A stretch of DNA of 64,000 nucleotides from Poseidonibacter parvus. Its GTDB lineage: Bacteria; Campylobacterota; Campylobacteria; Campylobacterales; Arcobacteraceae. Location of the stretch: assembly GCF_001956695.1 (NCBI RefSeq), contig NZ_CP019070.1:620001-684000 (forward strand), written 5' to 3'. The notes under the pieces are model-generated. The model was not told where the DNA came from, searched no databases, and saw only the letters and a program-made list of their open reading frames with translations. Shown one piece after another: positions 1-9,504 of the stretch. Each line of letters starts with the position of its first letter. Within the stretch, counting starts at the first letter, position 1. The position numbers and the translations under genes are program-made.

Positions 1-99
1 TTTTTTAGAAGAATACAAACAGATGCAAAAGATTATGTAATTACAGTATTAAACAAAATATTCTGTGATTTAGATACTTGGATAGATATTAAGAAATGA
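1..99 (+). CDS. C-terminal end of an unidentified protein (partial)
   Basis: An open frame runs in from the left edge and stops with TGA at 97-99, giving the last 32 residues of a protein. The tail contains the motif LNKIFCDLDTWIDIKK. It overlaps the next start by the ATGA arrangement (ATG at 96), so the two genes are probably translationally coupled. Too little is visible to assign a family. Confidence 0.55.
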   Translation, partial: FFRRIQTDAKDYVITVLNKIFCDLDTWIDIKK

Positions 100-365
100 G
101 TGAAATGAGTTTTAAACAAGCTAAAGAGCTTGTTGAAAGAATGGAATTTTCAGAGTTAGCACTTAAAAATGCAACTAAAGTTTTAGATGATTCATATAAA
201 ACTTTAGGAAAAGCTAGTGAGAATTTTGATAAAACTCTTAATAAACAAGAAAAAATACTAGAACAAATCCCACAAAACAATAAAAAAATGTCTATGATGT
301 TTTTAGCTGTTGCTGTTAATATAGGTTTTATATTAGGACTTATAATTGGGAAATATATACTATAA
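96..365 (+). CDS. Small tail-anchored membrane protein, unknown function
   Basis: This 89-residue protein has a charged, helix-prone N-terminal part (residues 1-65, rich in Lys, Glu, Asn and Leu, possibly coiled coil). A single hydrophobic segment follows at about residues 68-86, ending near GKYIL, so it looks like a tail-anchored inner-membrane protein with its bulk in the cytoplasm. It overlaps the preceding gene by four bases and lies 25 bases upstream of the quinone methyltransferase gene, so it is probably cotranscribed with both. I do not recognise the family and assign no function. Confidence 0.6.
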   Translation: MSEMSFKQAKELVERMEFSELALKNATKVLDDSYKTLGKASENFDKTLNKQEKILEQIPQNNKKMSMMFLAVAVNIGFILGLIIGKYIL

Positions 366-390
366 AATTTTAAACTAGGAAGATATAATT

Positions 391-1101
391 ATGGGTAAAC
401 AAGAAAAAATTGTCTCAATGTTTAATGACATTGCAGGAACTTATGATGTAGCAAATAGAGTTTTATCAATGGGAATTGATAAGTCTTGGAGAAATAAAGC
501 ATGTAATAAAACTTTTGATTTTTATGGAAAAGATAAAATAGAAAAGATTGTTGATGTTGCTTGTGGAACAGGAGATATGATTCAACATTGGAAAAAGATA
601 GCAAAAGAAAATAGTATCGATATTCAAAATATTGTAGGTATTGATCCAAGTGTTGGAATGATGGCTGAAGGTAAAAAGAAACTTCCTGAAGTTGAATTTA
701 TTGAAGCAGGAGCAGCTTCTATGCCACTTGAAAATGATAGTACTGATATTATTTCAATTTCTTATGGAATTAGAAATGTAGTTCAAAGACAAGAAGCTTT
801 TCATGAGTTTGCAAGAGTTCTAAAAAAAGATGGATTAGTTGCAATTTCAGAATTTACTAAAAATGAGAAAACAAATCCTTTAGATTATTTAACTGATTTT
901 TATATGAATAAAATTTTGCCAGTTTTAGGTGGATTAATTTCAAGAAATAAAGAAGCTTATACTTATTTACCAGATTCAATTGATGAGTTTTTAACAACAG
1001 AAAATTTATGTAAAGAATTAAAACTTGCAGGTCTTGAACCAATTCATGTGAAAGCATTTTCAATGAATATTTCAACATTAATCATTGCAAAAAAAATATA
1101 A
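391..1101 (+). CDS. ubiE: Demethylmenaquinone methyltransferase (UbiE/MenG)
   Basis: This is a class I SAM-dependent methyltransferase of 236 residues, the usual UbiE length. It has the N-terminal signature around residues 7-30 (VSMFNDIAGTYDVANRVLSM), the SAM motif VDVACGTGD near residues 53-61, and the downstream SISYGIRNV motif typical of UbiE. It should add the C-methyl group to demethylmenaquinone, the last step of menaquinone synthesis; Campylobacterota use menaquinone rather than ubiquinone. The start follows an AGGAAG ribosome site. It is followed after 16 bases by xseA and is probably cotranscribed with it. Family assignment is firm. Confidence 0.93.
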   Translation: MGKQEKIVSMFNDIAGTYDVANRVLSMGIDKSWRNKACNKTFDFYGKDKIEKIVDVACGTGDMIQHWKKIAKENSIDIQNIVGIDPSVGMMAEGKKKLPEVEFIEAGAASMPLENDSTDIISISYGIRNVVQRQEAFHEFARVLKKDGLVAISEFTKNEKTNPLDYLTDFYMNKILPVLGGLISRNKEAYTYLPDSIDEFLTTENLCKELKLAGLEPIHVKAFSMNISTLIIAKKI

Positions 1102-1117
1102 ATAAGAAAGAGATTTT

Positions 1118-2371
1118 ATGAATACACCAATTAATGTGTCAACTTTAAATACACAAATAAAATCTCTTTTAGAAACTACCTTTATTCAAGTTTATGTTGA
1201 AGGTGAAGTTTCTAATTTAACTTATCATAACTCAGGTCATATTTACTTTTCAATAAAAGACCAAAGCTCAACAATCTCTTGTGTGATGTTTAGAGGTAAT
1301 ACTAAATATTTAAAATTTCAACTTGAAGTTGGACAAAAAATAACAATCACTGGAAATATCACAGTTTATGCTCCTCGTGGTAATTATCAACTTCTCTGTA
1401 ATAAGATTGAACCTTCAGGTCAAGGTGCGCTAGCTTTAGCTTATGAACAATTAAAGACTAAACTTGAAAATAAAGGATATTTTGAACAAACAAGAAAAAG
1501 AATTCTTCCTAAGTATCCTAAAAAAATTGTACTTGTTACATCAGCAACTGGTGCAGCTATTGAAGATATGAAAAAAGTTGCACTTCATCGTTGGCCTTTA
1601 GTAGAGTTCATTTTAATACCAACTTTAGTTCAAGGTGAAGGAGCTGCTTATGATATTTCAAACTCAATTAAATATGCAGATACTTTAAATGCAGATGTTA
1701 TTATTGCAGGCCGTGGGGGAGGAAGTATTGAAGACTTATGGGCTTTCAATGAAGAAATAGTTGCAAATGCAATTTATGAAGCTAAAACTCCTATTATCTC
1801 AGCAGTTGGACATGAAGTTGATTATTTAATTTCAGATTTCGTAGCTGATGTTAGAGCTGCAACTCCATCTAATGCAATTGAAATAGCACTTCCTGATATA
1901 AATGAACATAGAATGTATTTAGATACATTAGTAAATGATTATGATAATTTATTAAAAAGAATATTGTTTAACAAAGAACAAGATGTTATTAATTTAAAGC
2001 GTTTATTTGAGCAAAACTCTATGGAAAATAAATTCAAATTTATTGAATCAGAAATAAAACTATTAAAATCTTCTTTTCAATCAAATTTATCTCAGAAAAT
2101 GACAAATTCTAGAAATGAGATAGAGATACTTAGAAAAACTTTTGATAATAGTTATTCTCAAATCATCTTAAAACTTCAAAATAATGTTGATTTATTAAAA
2201 AATAATTATGAACTAAACCATCCTGATAAAAAAGATAAAAATGGCTTTGTTCAAATATCAAAAGATAATAAATTAATTTCATTAGATAATATTCAAATTG
2301 GAGATATAGTATCTTTACAAAGTCCCAAATATATTGCTACATGTGTAATAAATAATTTAAAAAAACAATAA
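1118..2371 (+). CDS. xseA: Exodeoxyribonuclease VII large subunit
   Basis: The 417-residue protein matches XseA. It has an N-terminal OB-fold (about residues 5-100, including VEGEVSNLTYHNSGHIYFSI), followed by the nuclease domain with VTSATGAAIEDM and AGRGGGSIEDLWAFNEE. A long helical coiled-coil region (about 265-360) and a short C-terminal beta segment complete the fold. With the small subunit XseB it degrades single-stranded DNA to oligonucleotides in the cytoplasm. The small-subunit gene is not seen next to it. It sits directly downstream of ubiE. Confidence 0.93.
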   Translation: MNTPINVSTLNTQIKSLLETTFIQVYVEGEVSNLTYHNSGHIYFSIKDQSSTISCVMFRGNTKYLKFQLEVGQKITITGNITVYAPRGNYQLLCNKIEPSGQGALALAYEQLKTKLENKGYFEQTRKRILPKYPKKIVLVTSATGAAIEDMKKVALHRWPLVEFILIPTLVQGEGAAYDISNSIKYADTLNADVIIAGRGGGSIEDLWAFNEEIVANAIYEAKTPIISAVGHEVDYLISDFVADVRAATPSNAIEIALPDINEHRMYLDTLVNDYDNLLKRILFNKEQDVINLKRLFEQNSMENKFKFIESEIKLLKSSFQSNLSQKMTNSRNEIEILRKTFDNSYSQIILKLQNNVDLLKNNYELNHPDKKDKNGFVQISKDNKLISLDNIQIGDIVSLQSPKYIATCVINNLKKQ

Positions 2372-2438
2372 GCTTTAAGTTTAGAATTGATAAAATAAAT
2401 TAAATTGTAGAAAAAGAAGTATACTAAAAGGAATTAAT

Positions 2439-2918
2439 ATGGATAATAACGAAGATAAAGTAATTGATTATGCAAACACTAGTGAATTTATGACATTTGA
2501 ACTTGGTGCTATGAAATATGCAATTGAATTACCGAAAATTAGAGAAATTCTAACTTATCCAGATAATATTACAACGCTACCTAATACTTCAAAATGGGTA
2601 AAAGGGCTTATCAATTTAAGAGGAGAAGTTGTTCCTATTTTAGATATTAGACTTAAATTTAATACAAGTGTTGGTACATACGATGAAAATACTTCCGTAA
2701 TTGCTGTAATTACTGAAGATAAAAGAATGGTAGGTATTATTGTTGATTTAGTTGATGATGTTCAAAGATTGGATACTACTGCTCTTGCACCTGTATCAGA
2801 AATGGGTTCAGCTATTCCTTCAAAATATTTAAAAGGTTATGTGCGATTAGATAATAATGAAATGTTAGTTATAATGGATATTGAAAGAGTAGTAGATAAA
2901 GAAGAATTACAAGACTAA
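2439..2918 (+). CDS. cheW: CheW-like chemotaxis coupling protein
   Basis: A single CheW domain fills almost all of this 159-residue protein. Seen in order are the N-terminal strand (FMTFELGAMKYAIELPKIREIL), the conserved WVKGLINLRGEVVPILDIR segment near residues 52-70, and the VGIIVDLVDDV strand. CheW bridges chemoreceptors and the CheA kinase. No CheA or receptor gene is in the window. The gene is followed 16 bases later by a stand-alone receiver, so the pair looks like a CheV (CheW-receiver) split into two genes. It could be a specialised coupling protein rather than the main CheW. Confidence 0.85.
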   Translation: MDNNEDKVIDYANTSEFMTFELGAMKYAIELPKIREILTYPDNITTLPNTSKWVKGLINLRGEVVPILDIRLKFNTSVGTYDENTSVIAVITEDKRMVGIIVDLVDDVQRLDTTALAPVSEMGSAIPSKYLKGYVRLDNNEMLVIMDIERVVDKEELQD

Positions 2919-2934
2919 CTAAATTGGAAAAAAA

Positions 2935-3339
2935 ATGCATGAAAAAATAGAAAAATTAAGAGGTTTAAAACTTCTTTTTGTTGAAGATGAAGAAGACTTA
3001 CTTTCTATAATTAGTGATGCATTAACTAAACTACAAGCTAATTTCCTTACTGCAAATAACGGTATTGAAGCCTTAGCTATCTTAAAAGAAAATCCTGATA
3101 TCGATGCTATTATTACAGATATAAATATGCCTTTAATGAATGGTTTAGACATGATAAAAAATATAATTGATCAAGGATTTGATATCCCAATAATTATTAT
3201 GTCAGCTCATACAGAAATAGAATATATTACTAAAGCTGAAGAATATGGTGTTAATGAATATTTATTAAAGCCTTTTGATTTTATAAAATTTATTGAATTA
3301 ATTACAAGTATGGAAATAAAAAAATATGTCAATAGATAA
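2935..3339 (+). CDS. Stand-alone response-regulator receiver
   Basis: This 134-residue protein is only a receiver domain. It keeps the acidic pocket (E17, D18), phospho-acceptor D62 in TDINMP, S90 and K112 in LLKPFDF, so it should be phosphorylatable. There is no output domain. It lies between a CheW gene and a larger receiver-PAS gene, which its end overlaps by 14 bases. It may act as a CheY-like or phosphate-sink protein, or as the receiver half of a split CheV; that role is inferred from context. Confidence 0.85.
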   Translation: MHEKIEKLRGLKLLFVEDEEDLLSIISDALTKLQANFLTANNGIEALAILKENPDIDAIITDINMPLMNGLDMIKNIIDQGFDIPIIIMSAHTEIEYITKAEEYGVNEYLLKPFDFIKFIELITSMEIKKYVNR

Positions 3340-4681
3340 AAAGTTATTAAAAAGACTACGAATATTATATGTAGAAGATGATGCTGTTATTAGAACAGAA
3401 TTATCTCAGTTATTATCAAACTTTTTTGAAACTGTTTATACTGCAGAAGATGGAAAAGAAGGTCTAGAATTATACTTAAAAAATCAAGATGATATTGATA
3501 TTATCTTGTCTGATATTAATATGCCAAAACTAAGTGGTATTGACATGGTTAAAACAATTAGAAGGGTTGATACAAAAGTTCCAATATTTTTTGCAACTGC
3601 CCATTCTGATAATGAATTTCTTTCTGAAGCAATTAAATTGAAAATTTATGAGTATATAATTAAGCCAATTGATATAAGACATCTTTTATCATTGATGAAT
3701 GAATTAGCTGGCATTTTATATCAAGATTTTTTAATTGATCAAAAAAATAGAGAATTAGAAAAATATAAAGAAGTAACAGATTTAAATAATATTGTTATTG
3801 AAACTGATATTCATATGAAAATTGTAAAAGTAAATGACTTGTGTTGTAAGGTATCTGGATACACAAAAGAAGAATTACTTGGTCAAGATTTTAAGTTTTT
3901 AAAACATAGTGAAGCTTCAAATGATTTATATGTAAAACTGTATGCAGATGTTCTTAATAATCAATCTTGGCAAGGTCAATTAAAAAATAGAACAAAAGAT
4001 AACACAAGTTTTACAACCGATTGCTATATGATTACACTTTTAAATGATGCAGAAGAAGTTGAAGGTGCAATTTCTATTCAAAGAGATATAACTGAAGAAC
4101 TTACAAAAAAAAGAGAAATGCAACGTGCTTTAATGAAAGATAAAAGTGAAATTTTTATTAGAAGTAAAGAAGGAAATGCAGAACAGTACACAATTATCAA
4201 TGATTTAAAAATGAAACTAGAAGATGCTCAAGAAGAACTCTTTAAAGTACAAAGAAGTACTGATAAGTATATATATACAGCGGAAAAGTATTCTCTTGAA
4301 AATAGAAATCTAAAAACTGAACTAAATACATATAAAAGAAACTCAGATAAATTAAGTAATTCTTTAAAATTAACAAAAGAAAACTCAGATTTAAGACTTG
4401 ATATAAAAAGATTAAAAATAAAGATTGAAGATAATCAAATAAAGTTTGAAAAAGATAAAAAACAAGCAGAAGTTAATTTCCAAATTGAAATAGATGAAAT
4501 CACAGAAAAATTAACAAAACTAAAAGAAAAATATGAAGCAATACAAACAGATGATGTACTTGTTCAAAAGTTAGCGTATTGGAAAGAAAAAGCTAATAAT
4601 GAATCAAAAAGATTTGAAAACTTAGAAAAACAAATTATGACTCATGCTAATAAAGACATTTTAAATAAAGTTTTTAGTTAA
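3326..4681 (+). CDS. Receiver-PAS protein with long C-terminal coiled coil
   Basis: The 451-residue protein begins with a receiver domain (pocket D18/D19, acceptor D63 in SDINMP, T91, K113). A PAS domain covers about residues 150-255 (with CCKVSGYTKEELLGQDF and the PAC-like IQRDITEE). About 190 residues of Lys/Glu-rich coiled coil then run to the C-terminus. No kinase, GGDEF, EAL or DNA-binding domain is present, so the output is presumably a protein interaction. Its start overlaps the preceding receiver gene, indicating coupled translation, and the stop codon lies inside a terminator hairpin. The function within the CheW-receiver cluster is unknown. Confidence 0.85.
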   Translation: MSIDKKLLKRLRILYVEDDAVIRTELSQLLSNFFETVYTAEDGKEGLELYLKNQDDIDIILSDINMPKLSGIDMVKTIRRVDTKVPIFFATAHSDNEFLSEAIKLKIYEYIIKPIDIRHLLSLMNELAGILYQDFLIDQKNRELEKYKEVTDLNNIVIETDIHMKIVKVNDLCCKVSGYTKEELLGQDFKFLKHSEASNDLYVKLYADVLNNQSWQGQLKNRTKDNTSFTTDCYMITLLNDAEEVEGAISIQRDITEELTKKREMQRALMKDKSEIFIRSKEGNAEQYTIINDLKMKLEDAQEELFKVQRSTDKYIYTAEKYSLENRNLKTELNTYKRNSDKLSNSLKLTKENSDLRLDIKRLKIKIEDNQIKFEKDKKQAEVNFQIEIDEITEKLTKLKEKYEAIQTDDVLVQKLAYWKEKANNESKRFENLEKQIMTHANKDILNKVFS

Positions 4682-4708
4682 ATAAATCAAGTTTTACTTG
4701 ATTTATTT
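4680..4708. terminator. Bidirectional terminator between convergent genes
   Basis: A perfect 12-bp stem (AAATAAATCAAG and its complement) closes a 5-base TTTTA loop and overlaps the stop codons of both flanking convergent genes. T-rich sequence follows on the right, so it can serve both strands. Confidence 0.75.
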
Positions 4709-5233
4709 AATTGTAATATTAATTATTTTTTGTTCACTTAATGGTTTATCCCCACCACTTCTTCCTGATGTTGGAACACTTTCGATTTTTCTTACTATAT
4801 CCATACCTTTAGTTACATAACCAAAAATTGTATGTTTACCATTCAACCAATATGTAGGAACTGTAGTTATAAAAAATTGACTGCCATTTGTATTTCTTCC
4901 TCTATTAGCCATAGCTAAAATTCCTGGTTTATCAAATAATGCTTTTGATGAGAATTCATCTTCAAAATTTTTCTTCCAAATAGATTCACCACCTCTTCCT
5001 GTACCTGTTGGATCTCCTGTTTGTAACATAAATCCTTTAATAACTCTATGGAAAATTAATCCATTGTAATAACCATTTTTTGAATGTGTTACAAAGTTTT
5101 CTACTGCTTTTGGAGCAAGATCTTCTCTTAATTCTATTTCTATATTACCTTGATTTGTTTCTATTATAGCTATTGGATTTGCAGCTTGCAAAGCTAAGAT
5201 AAATGAACAAAGAATAAAAAGTATTTTTTTCAT
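4703..5233 (-). CDS. ppiA: Periplasmic cyclophilin-type peptidyl-prolyl isomerase
   Basis: The 176-residue protein starts with a Sec signal peptide (about residues 1-17, ending near LQAA) and then a complete cyclophilin domain. The catalytic-site motifs [22 protein letters not shown] and NGSQFFITT are visible, as is the [10 protein letters not shown] loop. It should catalyse cis-trans isomerisation of Xaa-Pro bonds during folding of exported proteins in the periplasm. It is transcribed alone on the minus strand, divergently from the ferredoxin-like gene. Confidence 0.92.
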   Translation of the reverse strand: MKKILFILCSFILALQAANPIAIIETNQGNIEIELREDLAPKAVENFVTHSKNGYYNGLIFHRVIKGFMLQTGDPTGTGRGGESIWKKNFEDEFSSKALFDKPGILAMANRGRNTNGSQFFITTVPTYWLNGKHTIFGYVTKGMDIVRKIESVPTSGRSGGDKPLSEQKIINITIK

Positions 5234-5331
5234 ATGTAGCCTTTTATAATTAAAAATTTGAGTAAATAGTATATTATTTTAGATTTAAAAAAAAATTAAA
5301 TAGCATTTTTTATTAAGTTTTAATAAAAAAG

Positions 5332-5340
5332 TGTTAGAAT
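5332..5340 (+). promoter_or_regulatory. Extended -10 promoter of the ferredoxin-panD operon
   Basis: TGTTAGAAT is a near-consensus extended -10 box preceded by T- and A-rich sequence, as is usual for sigma-70 promoters in Campylobacterota. A start site near 5347 fits translation from the ATG at 5382 and argues against any start further upstream. Confidence 0.5.
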
Positions 5341-5381
5341 TCACTAAAATTATACAAATTTTATCTATAAAAGGACAAGAT

Positions 5382-5738
5382 ATGTCACTGCCTTCAGTTC
5401 CGCAACCAACATTTTATATTTTCAAGTGTGAACAAGCATCACCTCCAGGTATGCCAAAACCTTCATGTGTAAATGAAAATACAAGAGATTTATTTAATCA
5501 TACTGCACAATCATTAATGCAAAAAGGATTAATGGGACCCGTACAGGCAATTAGAACTTCATGTCTTGGTAGATGTCAAATGGGACCAGTTATGTTAATT
5601 GAGCCTGGACATCATATGTACTGTCAGTTATCTAAGGAAAAAATAGATAAAATCATAGAAGAACACATATTAGGTGGGAACCCTGTTGTTGAGTATTTAA
5701 TGCCTGAACAATATTGGGGTGAGCCTGCAAAACTATAA
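5382..5738 (+). CDS. Thioredoxin-like [2Fe-2S] ferredoxin domain protein
   Basis: The ATG at 5382 is chosen because AAGGA lies at 5371-5375, six bases upstream; an in-frame codon at 5331 would lie before the likely transcription start. The 118-residue product has the spaced cysteines of thioredoxin-fold 2Fe-2S ferredoxins: KCEQ near residue 15, a Cys in KPSCVNE, and the SCLGRCQMGPVMLIEP motif. Proteins of this family (COG3411) resemble the NuoE cluster domain and carry electrons in the cytoplasm; their partners are often unknown. It is followed by panD after 21 bases. Confidence 0.8.
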   Translation: MSLPSVPQPTFYIFKCEQASPPGMPKPSCVNENTRDLFNHTAQSLMQKGLMGPVQAIRTSCLGRCQMGPVMLIEPGHHMYCQLSKEKIDKIIEEHILGGNPVVEYLMPEQYWGEPAKL

Positions 5739-5759
5739 ATTTAAAGAGGACTAAATTAT

Positions 5760-6143
5760 ATGACATTTGAGATGCTATATAGTAAAATTCATAGAGCAAC
5801 TGTTACTGATGCAAATTTGAATTATGTTGGATCAATCACTATTGATGAAGATTTAATGAAAGCTTCAAGTTTAAGAGTAGGACAAAAAGTCGAAATTGTT
5901 AATGTTAACAATGGCGAAAGATTTGCTACTTATGTTATTAAGGGTAAAGCTGGAAGTAAGGACATGTGTCTAAATGGAGCAGCTGCGAGAAAAGTAGAAA
6001 TAGGTGATAAAATCATTGTAATTTCTTATGCTTCTTATTCTGAAGAAGAATTAGAAAATTATAAACCTATTGTTGTGATTGTTGATGATGAGAATAATAT
6101 TGATATGATTACAAATGAATTAGTAGGAAGTGACCATGTTTGA
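5760..6143 (+). CDS. panD: Aspartate 1-decarboxylase
   Basis: The 127-residue protein has PanD length and sequence: [12 protein letters not shown] at the N-terminus and the self-cleavage site Gly24-Ser25 within NYVGSIT, where Ser25 becomes the pyruvoyl cofactor. [19 protein letters not shown] follows further down. It decarboxylates L-aspartate to beta-alanine for pantothenate and coenzyme A synthesis. The family self-processes in the cytoplasm to alpha and beta chains. The end of the gene overlaps the next start by eight bases, so YbaB translation is probably coupled to it. Confidence 0.95.
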   Translation: MTFEMLYSKIHRATVTDANLNYVGSITIDEDLMKASSLRVGQKVEIVNVNNGERFATYVIKGKAGSKDMCLNGAAARKVEIGDKIIVISYASYSEEELENYKPIVVIVDDENNIDMITNELVGSDHV

Positions 6144-6456
6144 TGGAATTGATTTAAAAAATTTAAACTTAAATGATATGATGGGACAGTTTCAAGATAT
6201 GGCTGCAAATGCAAAAGAAGAAAATGCTTCAAAAGTATTTACTTCTAAAGCAGGTGGAGGAATGATTGAGATGTCAATAAATGGGAACTCAGAAGTTATT
6301 GATTTAAAAATTGATGATTCTTTACTTGAAGATAAAGATTCTTTACAAATTTTATTAATATCATGTATGAATGATGTTATCAAACAAGCTGAAGAAAATC
6401 AAAAAATGATGGCAATGAATATGATGGGTGGATTAGGTTCAATTGGACAAAAATAG
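6136..6456 (+). CDS. ybaB: YbaB/EbfC family nucleoid-associated protein
   Basis: Translation most likely begins at the ATG at 6136, five bases after AGGAAG (6125-6130), giving 106 residues; a GTG at 6130 overlaps that site. The protein shows the family core: a helical N-terminus, the [24 protein letters not shown] strand pair, and a Met-rich C-terminal tail. YbaB proteins are small dimers that bind DNA and coat the nucleoid. In many bacteria the gene sits beside dnaX and recR, but here it lies between panD and ispA. Confidence 0.88.
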   Translation: MFDGIDLKNLNLNDMMGQFQDMAANAKEENASKVFTSKAGGGMIEMSINGNSEVIDLKIDDSLLEDKDSLQILLISCMNDVIKQAEENQKMMAMNMMGGLGSIGQK

Positions 6457-6460
6457 TCAA

Positions 6461-7324
6461 ATGAAGGATTTACTTAATGAATTTGAGAATTATTTATTAG
6501 TTAATCTTCCATCTTCAAAAACATTTCATCCTAATTTTGAACAAGCTTTAGCAGACATGTTACAAGCTGGCGGGAAAAGATTCCGTCCTATGCTTTTACT
6601 TTCAGTTATAAAATCAAATAAAAGTTTACTTATTAAAAACTCTTTACCTGTTGCTTTAGGTATTGAGATGCTACATACTTATTCACTTATTCATGATGAT
6701 TTACCTTCAATGGACAATGCAGATTTAAGACGTGGATTTGAAACATTACATAAAAAATATGATGAAGTAACAGCTATTTTAGTTGGAGATGCTTTAAATA
6801 CAGAAGCATTTAACAAAATAGCTAATGCACCTTTGCATAATGATGTGAAAATTAATCTTATTAAATGTTTAGCAAGCAATGGTGGAATTGATGGTATGAT
6901 AATTGGTCAAGCAATCGATTGTTATTTTGAAAATGTAAAACTTGAACTTTCTCAATTAGAATATTTACATATCCACAAAACTGCAAAATTAATTGCAGCA
7001 TCACTAAAAATGGGTGCGATTATTTCTGAATATGATTCAGAAGTGCAAGAAAAATTATATGATTTTGGAATTGATTTAGGATTATTATTTCAAATACAAG
7101 ATGATATTATAGATGAAACTTGTAGTTCTGAAGAAGCTGGTAAAACAACACAAAATGATGAAGCAAAAAATTCATTTGTAAACTTATTAAGCCTAGATGG
7201 TGCGATAAAAGCAGCAGATAAATTAGCAGTAAAATGTGAAGAAACTTTAGCAAGTTTAGATGATAATTTAAAGCAATCATTAGAAGAATTACTACTAAAA
7301 TATATAAATAGACATAACTCTTAG
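6461..7324 (+). CDS. ispA: Polyprenyl synthetase (farnesyl diphosphate synthase type)
   Basis: The product (287 residues from the ATG at 6461; a TTG at 6443 would add six) is a trans-isoprenyl diphosphate synthase. The first aspartate-rich motif is HDDLPSMDNADLRRG, with the DDx4D spacing usual in bacterial FPP synthases. The second is QIQDDIIDE, and GGKRFRPMLLL is also present. It condenses IPP with DMAPP and GPP to make farnesyl diphosphate for quinone side chains and undecaprenyl phosphate. It directly follows ybaB in the same operon. The exact start is uncertain because neither candidate has a strong ribosome site. Confidence 0.9.
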   Translation: MKDLLNEFENYLLVNLPSSKTFHPNFEQALADMLQAGGKRFRPMLLLSVIKSNKSLLIKNSLPVALGIEMLHTYSLIHDDLPSMDNADLRRGFETLHKKYDEVTAILVGDALNTEAFNKIANAPLHNDVKINLIKCLASNGGIDGMIIGQAIDCYFENVKLELSQLEYLHIHKTAKLIAASLKMGAIISEYDSEVQEKLYDFGIDLGLLFQIQDDIIDETCSSEEAGKTTQNDEAKNSFVNLLSLDGAIKAADKLAVKCEETLASLDDNLKQSLEELLLKYINRHNS

Positions 7325-7343
7325 TCAATTTAACTCAAACTAC

Positions 7344-7372
7344 TTGACAATTAAACAAAAATTATATAAAAT
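7344..7372 (+). promoter_or_regulatory. Sigma-70 promoter of groESL
   Basis: A consensus -35 box TTGACA (7344-7349) is followed after 17 bases by TAAAAT (7367-7372), with an overlapping TATAAA at 7365-7370. Transcription would start inside the CIRCE element immediately downstream, which fits repression by HrcA. Confidence 0.7.
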
Positions 7373-7399
7373 TTAGCACTCAAAAAAATAGAGTGCTAA
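7373..7399 (+). promoter_or_regulatory. CIRCE operator (HrcA binding site)
   Basis: The sequence TTAGCACTC, nine A/T bases, GAGTGCTAA is a perfect match to the CIRCE inverted repeat. HrcA binds CIRCE as a repressor and releases it on heat shock or when GroEL is titrated. Its position between the -10 box and groES shows that groESL is under HrcA control; hrcA itself is not in the window. Confidence 0.95.
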
Positions 7400-7446
7400 A
7401 CTATTAATTATAAATAAATATTATAAAACTTAATAAAAGGATTAAC

Positions 7447-9346
<1,900 letters not shown>

Positions 9347-9360
9347 TTTACATTCTCTCT

Positions 9361-9387
9361 TAGACGTCCTATTCTTAAGGACGTCTA
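9361..9387 (+). terminator. Hairpin after groEL
   Basis: A perfect 10-bp stem TAGACGTCCT / AGGACGTCTA closes a 7-base loop 15 bases after the groEL stop. It is GC-richer than its surroundings but is followed by C/T-rich sequence rather than a clean T run, so it may be a terminator or an mRNA-stabilising hairpin. Confidence 0.55.
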
Positions 9388-9504
9388 CTCTCTTCCTCAA
9401 AATTTCGTAACCTATTCTTAACCATAATGTAGATTTTAATATTATTTATTATACTAATTTAACTAATTAATAGATAGAATGTATACTTAAATAAAGGAAC
9501 TATA

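Noticed and set aside
422-649. Minus-strand open frame inside ubiE
   Set aside because: It is a shadow of a firmly identified gene, with His/Tyr/Phe-rich low-quality sequence.
5331-5381. Upstream extension of the ferredoxin-like gene to a start at 5331
   Set aside because: It would start inside the likely -10 box, has no ribosome site, and the ATG at 5382 has AAGGA at the right distance.
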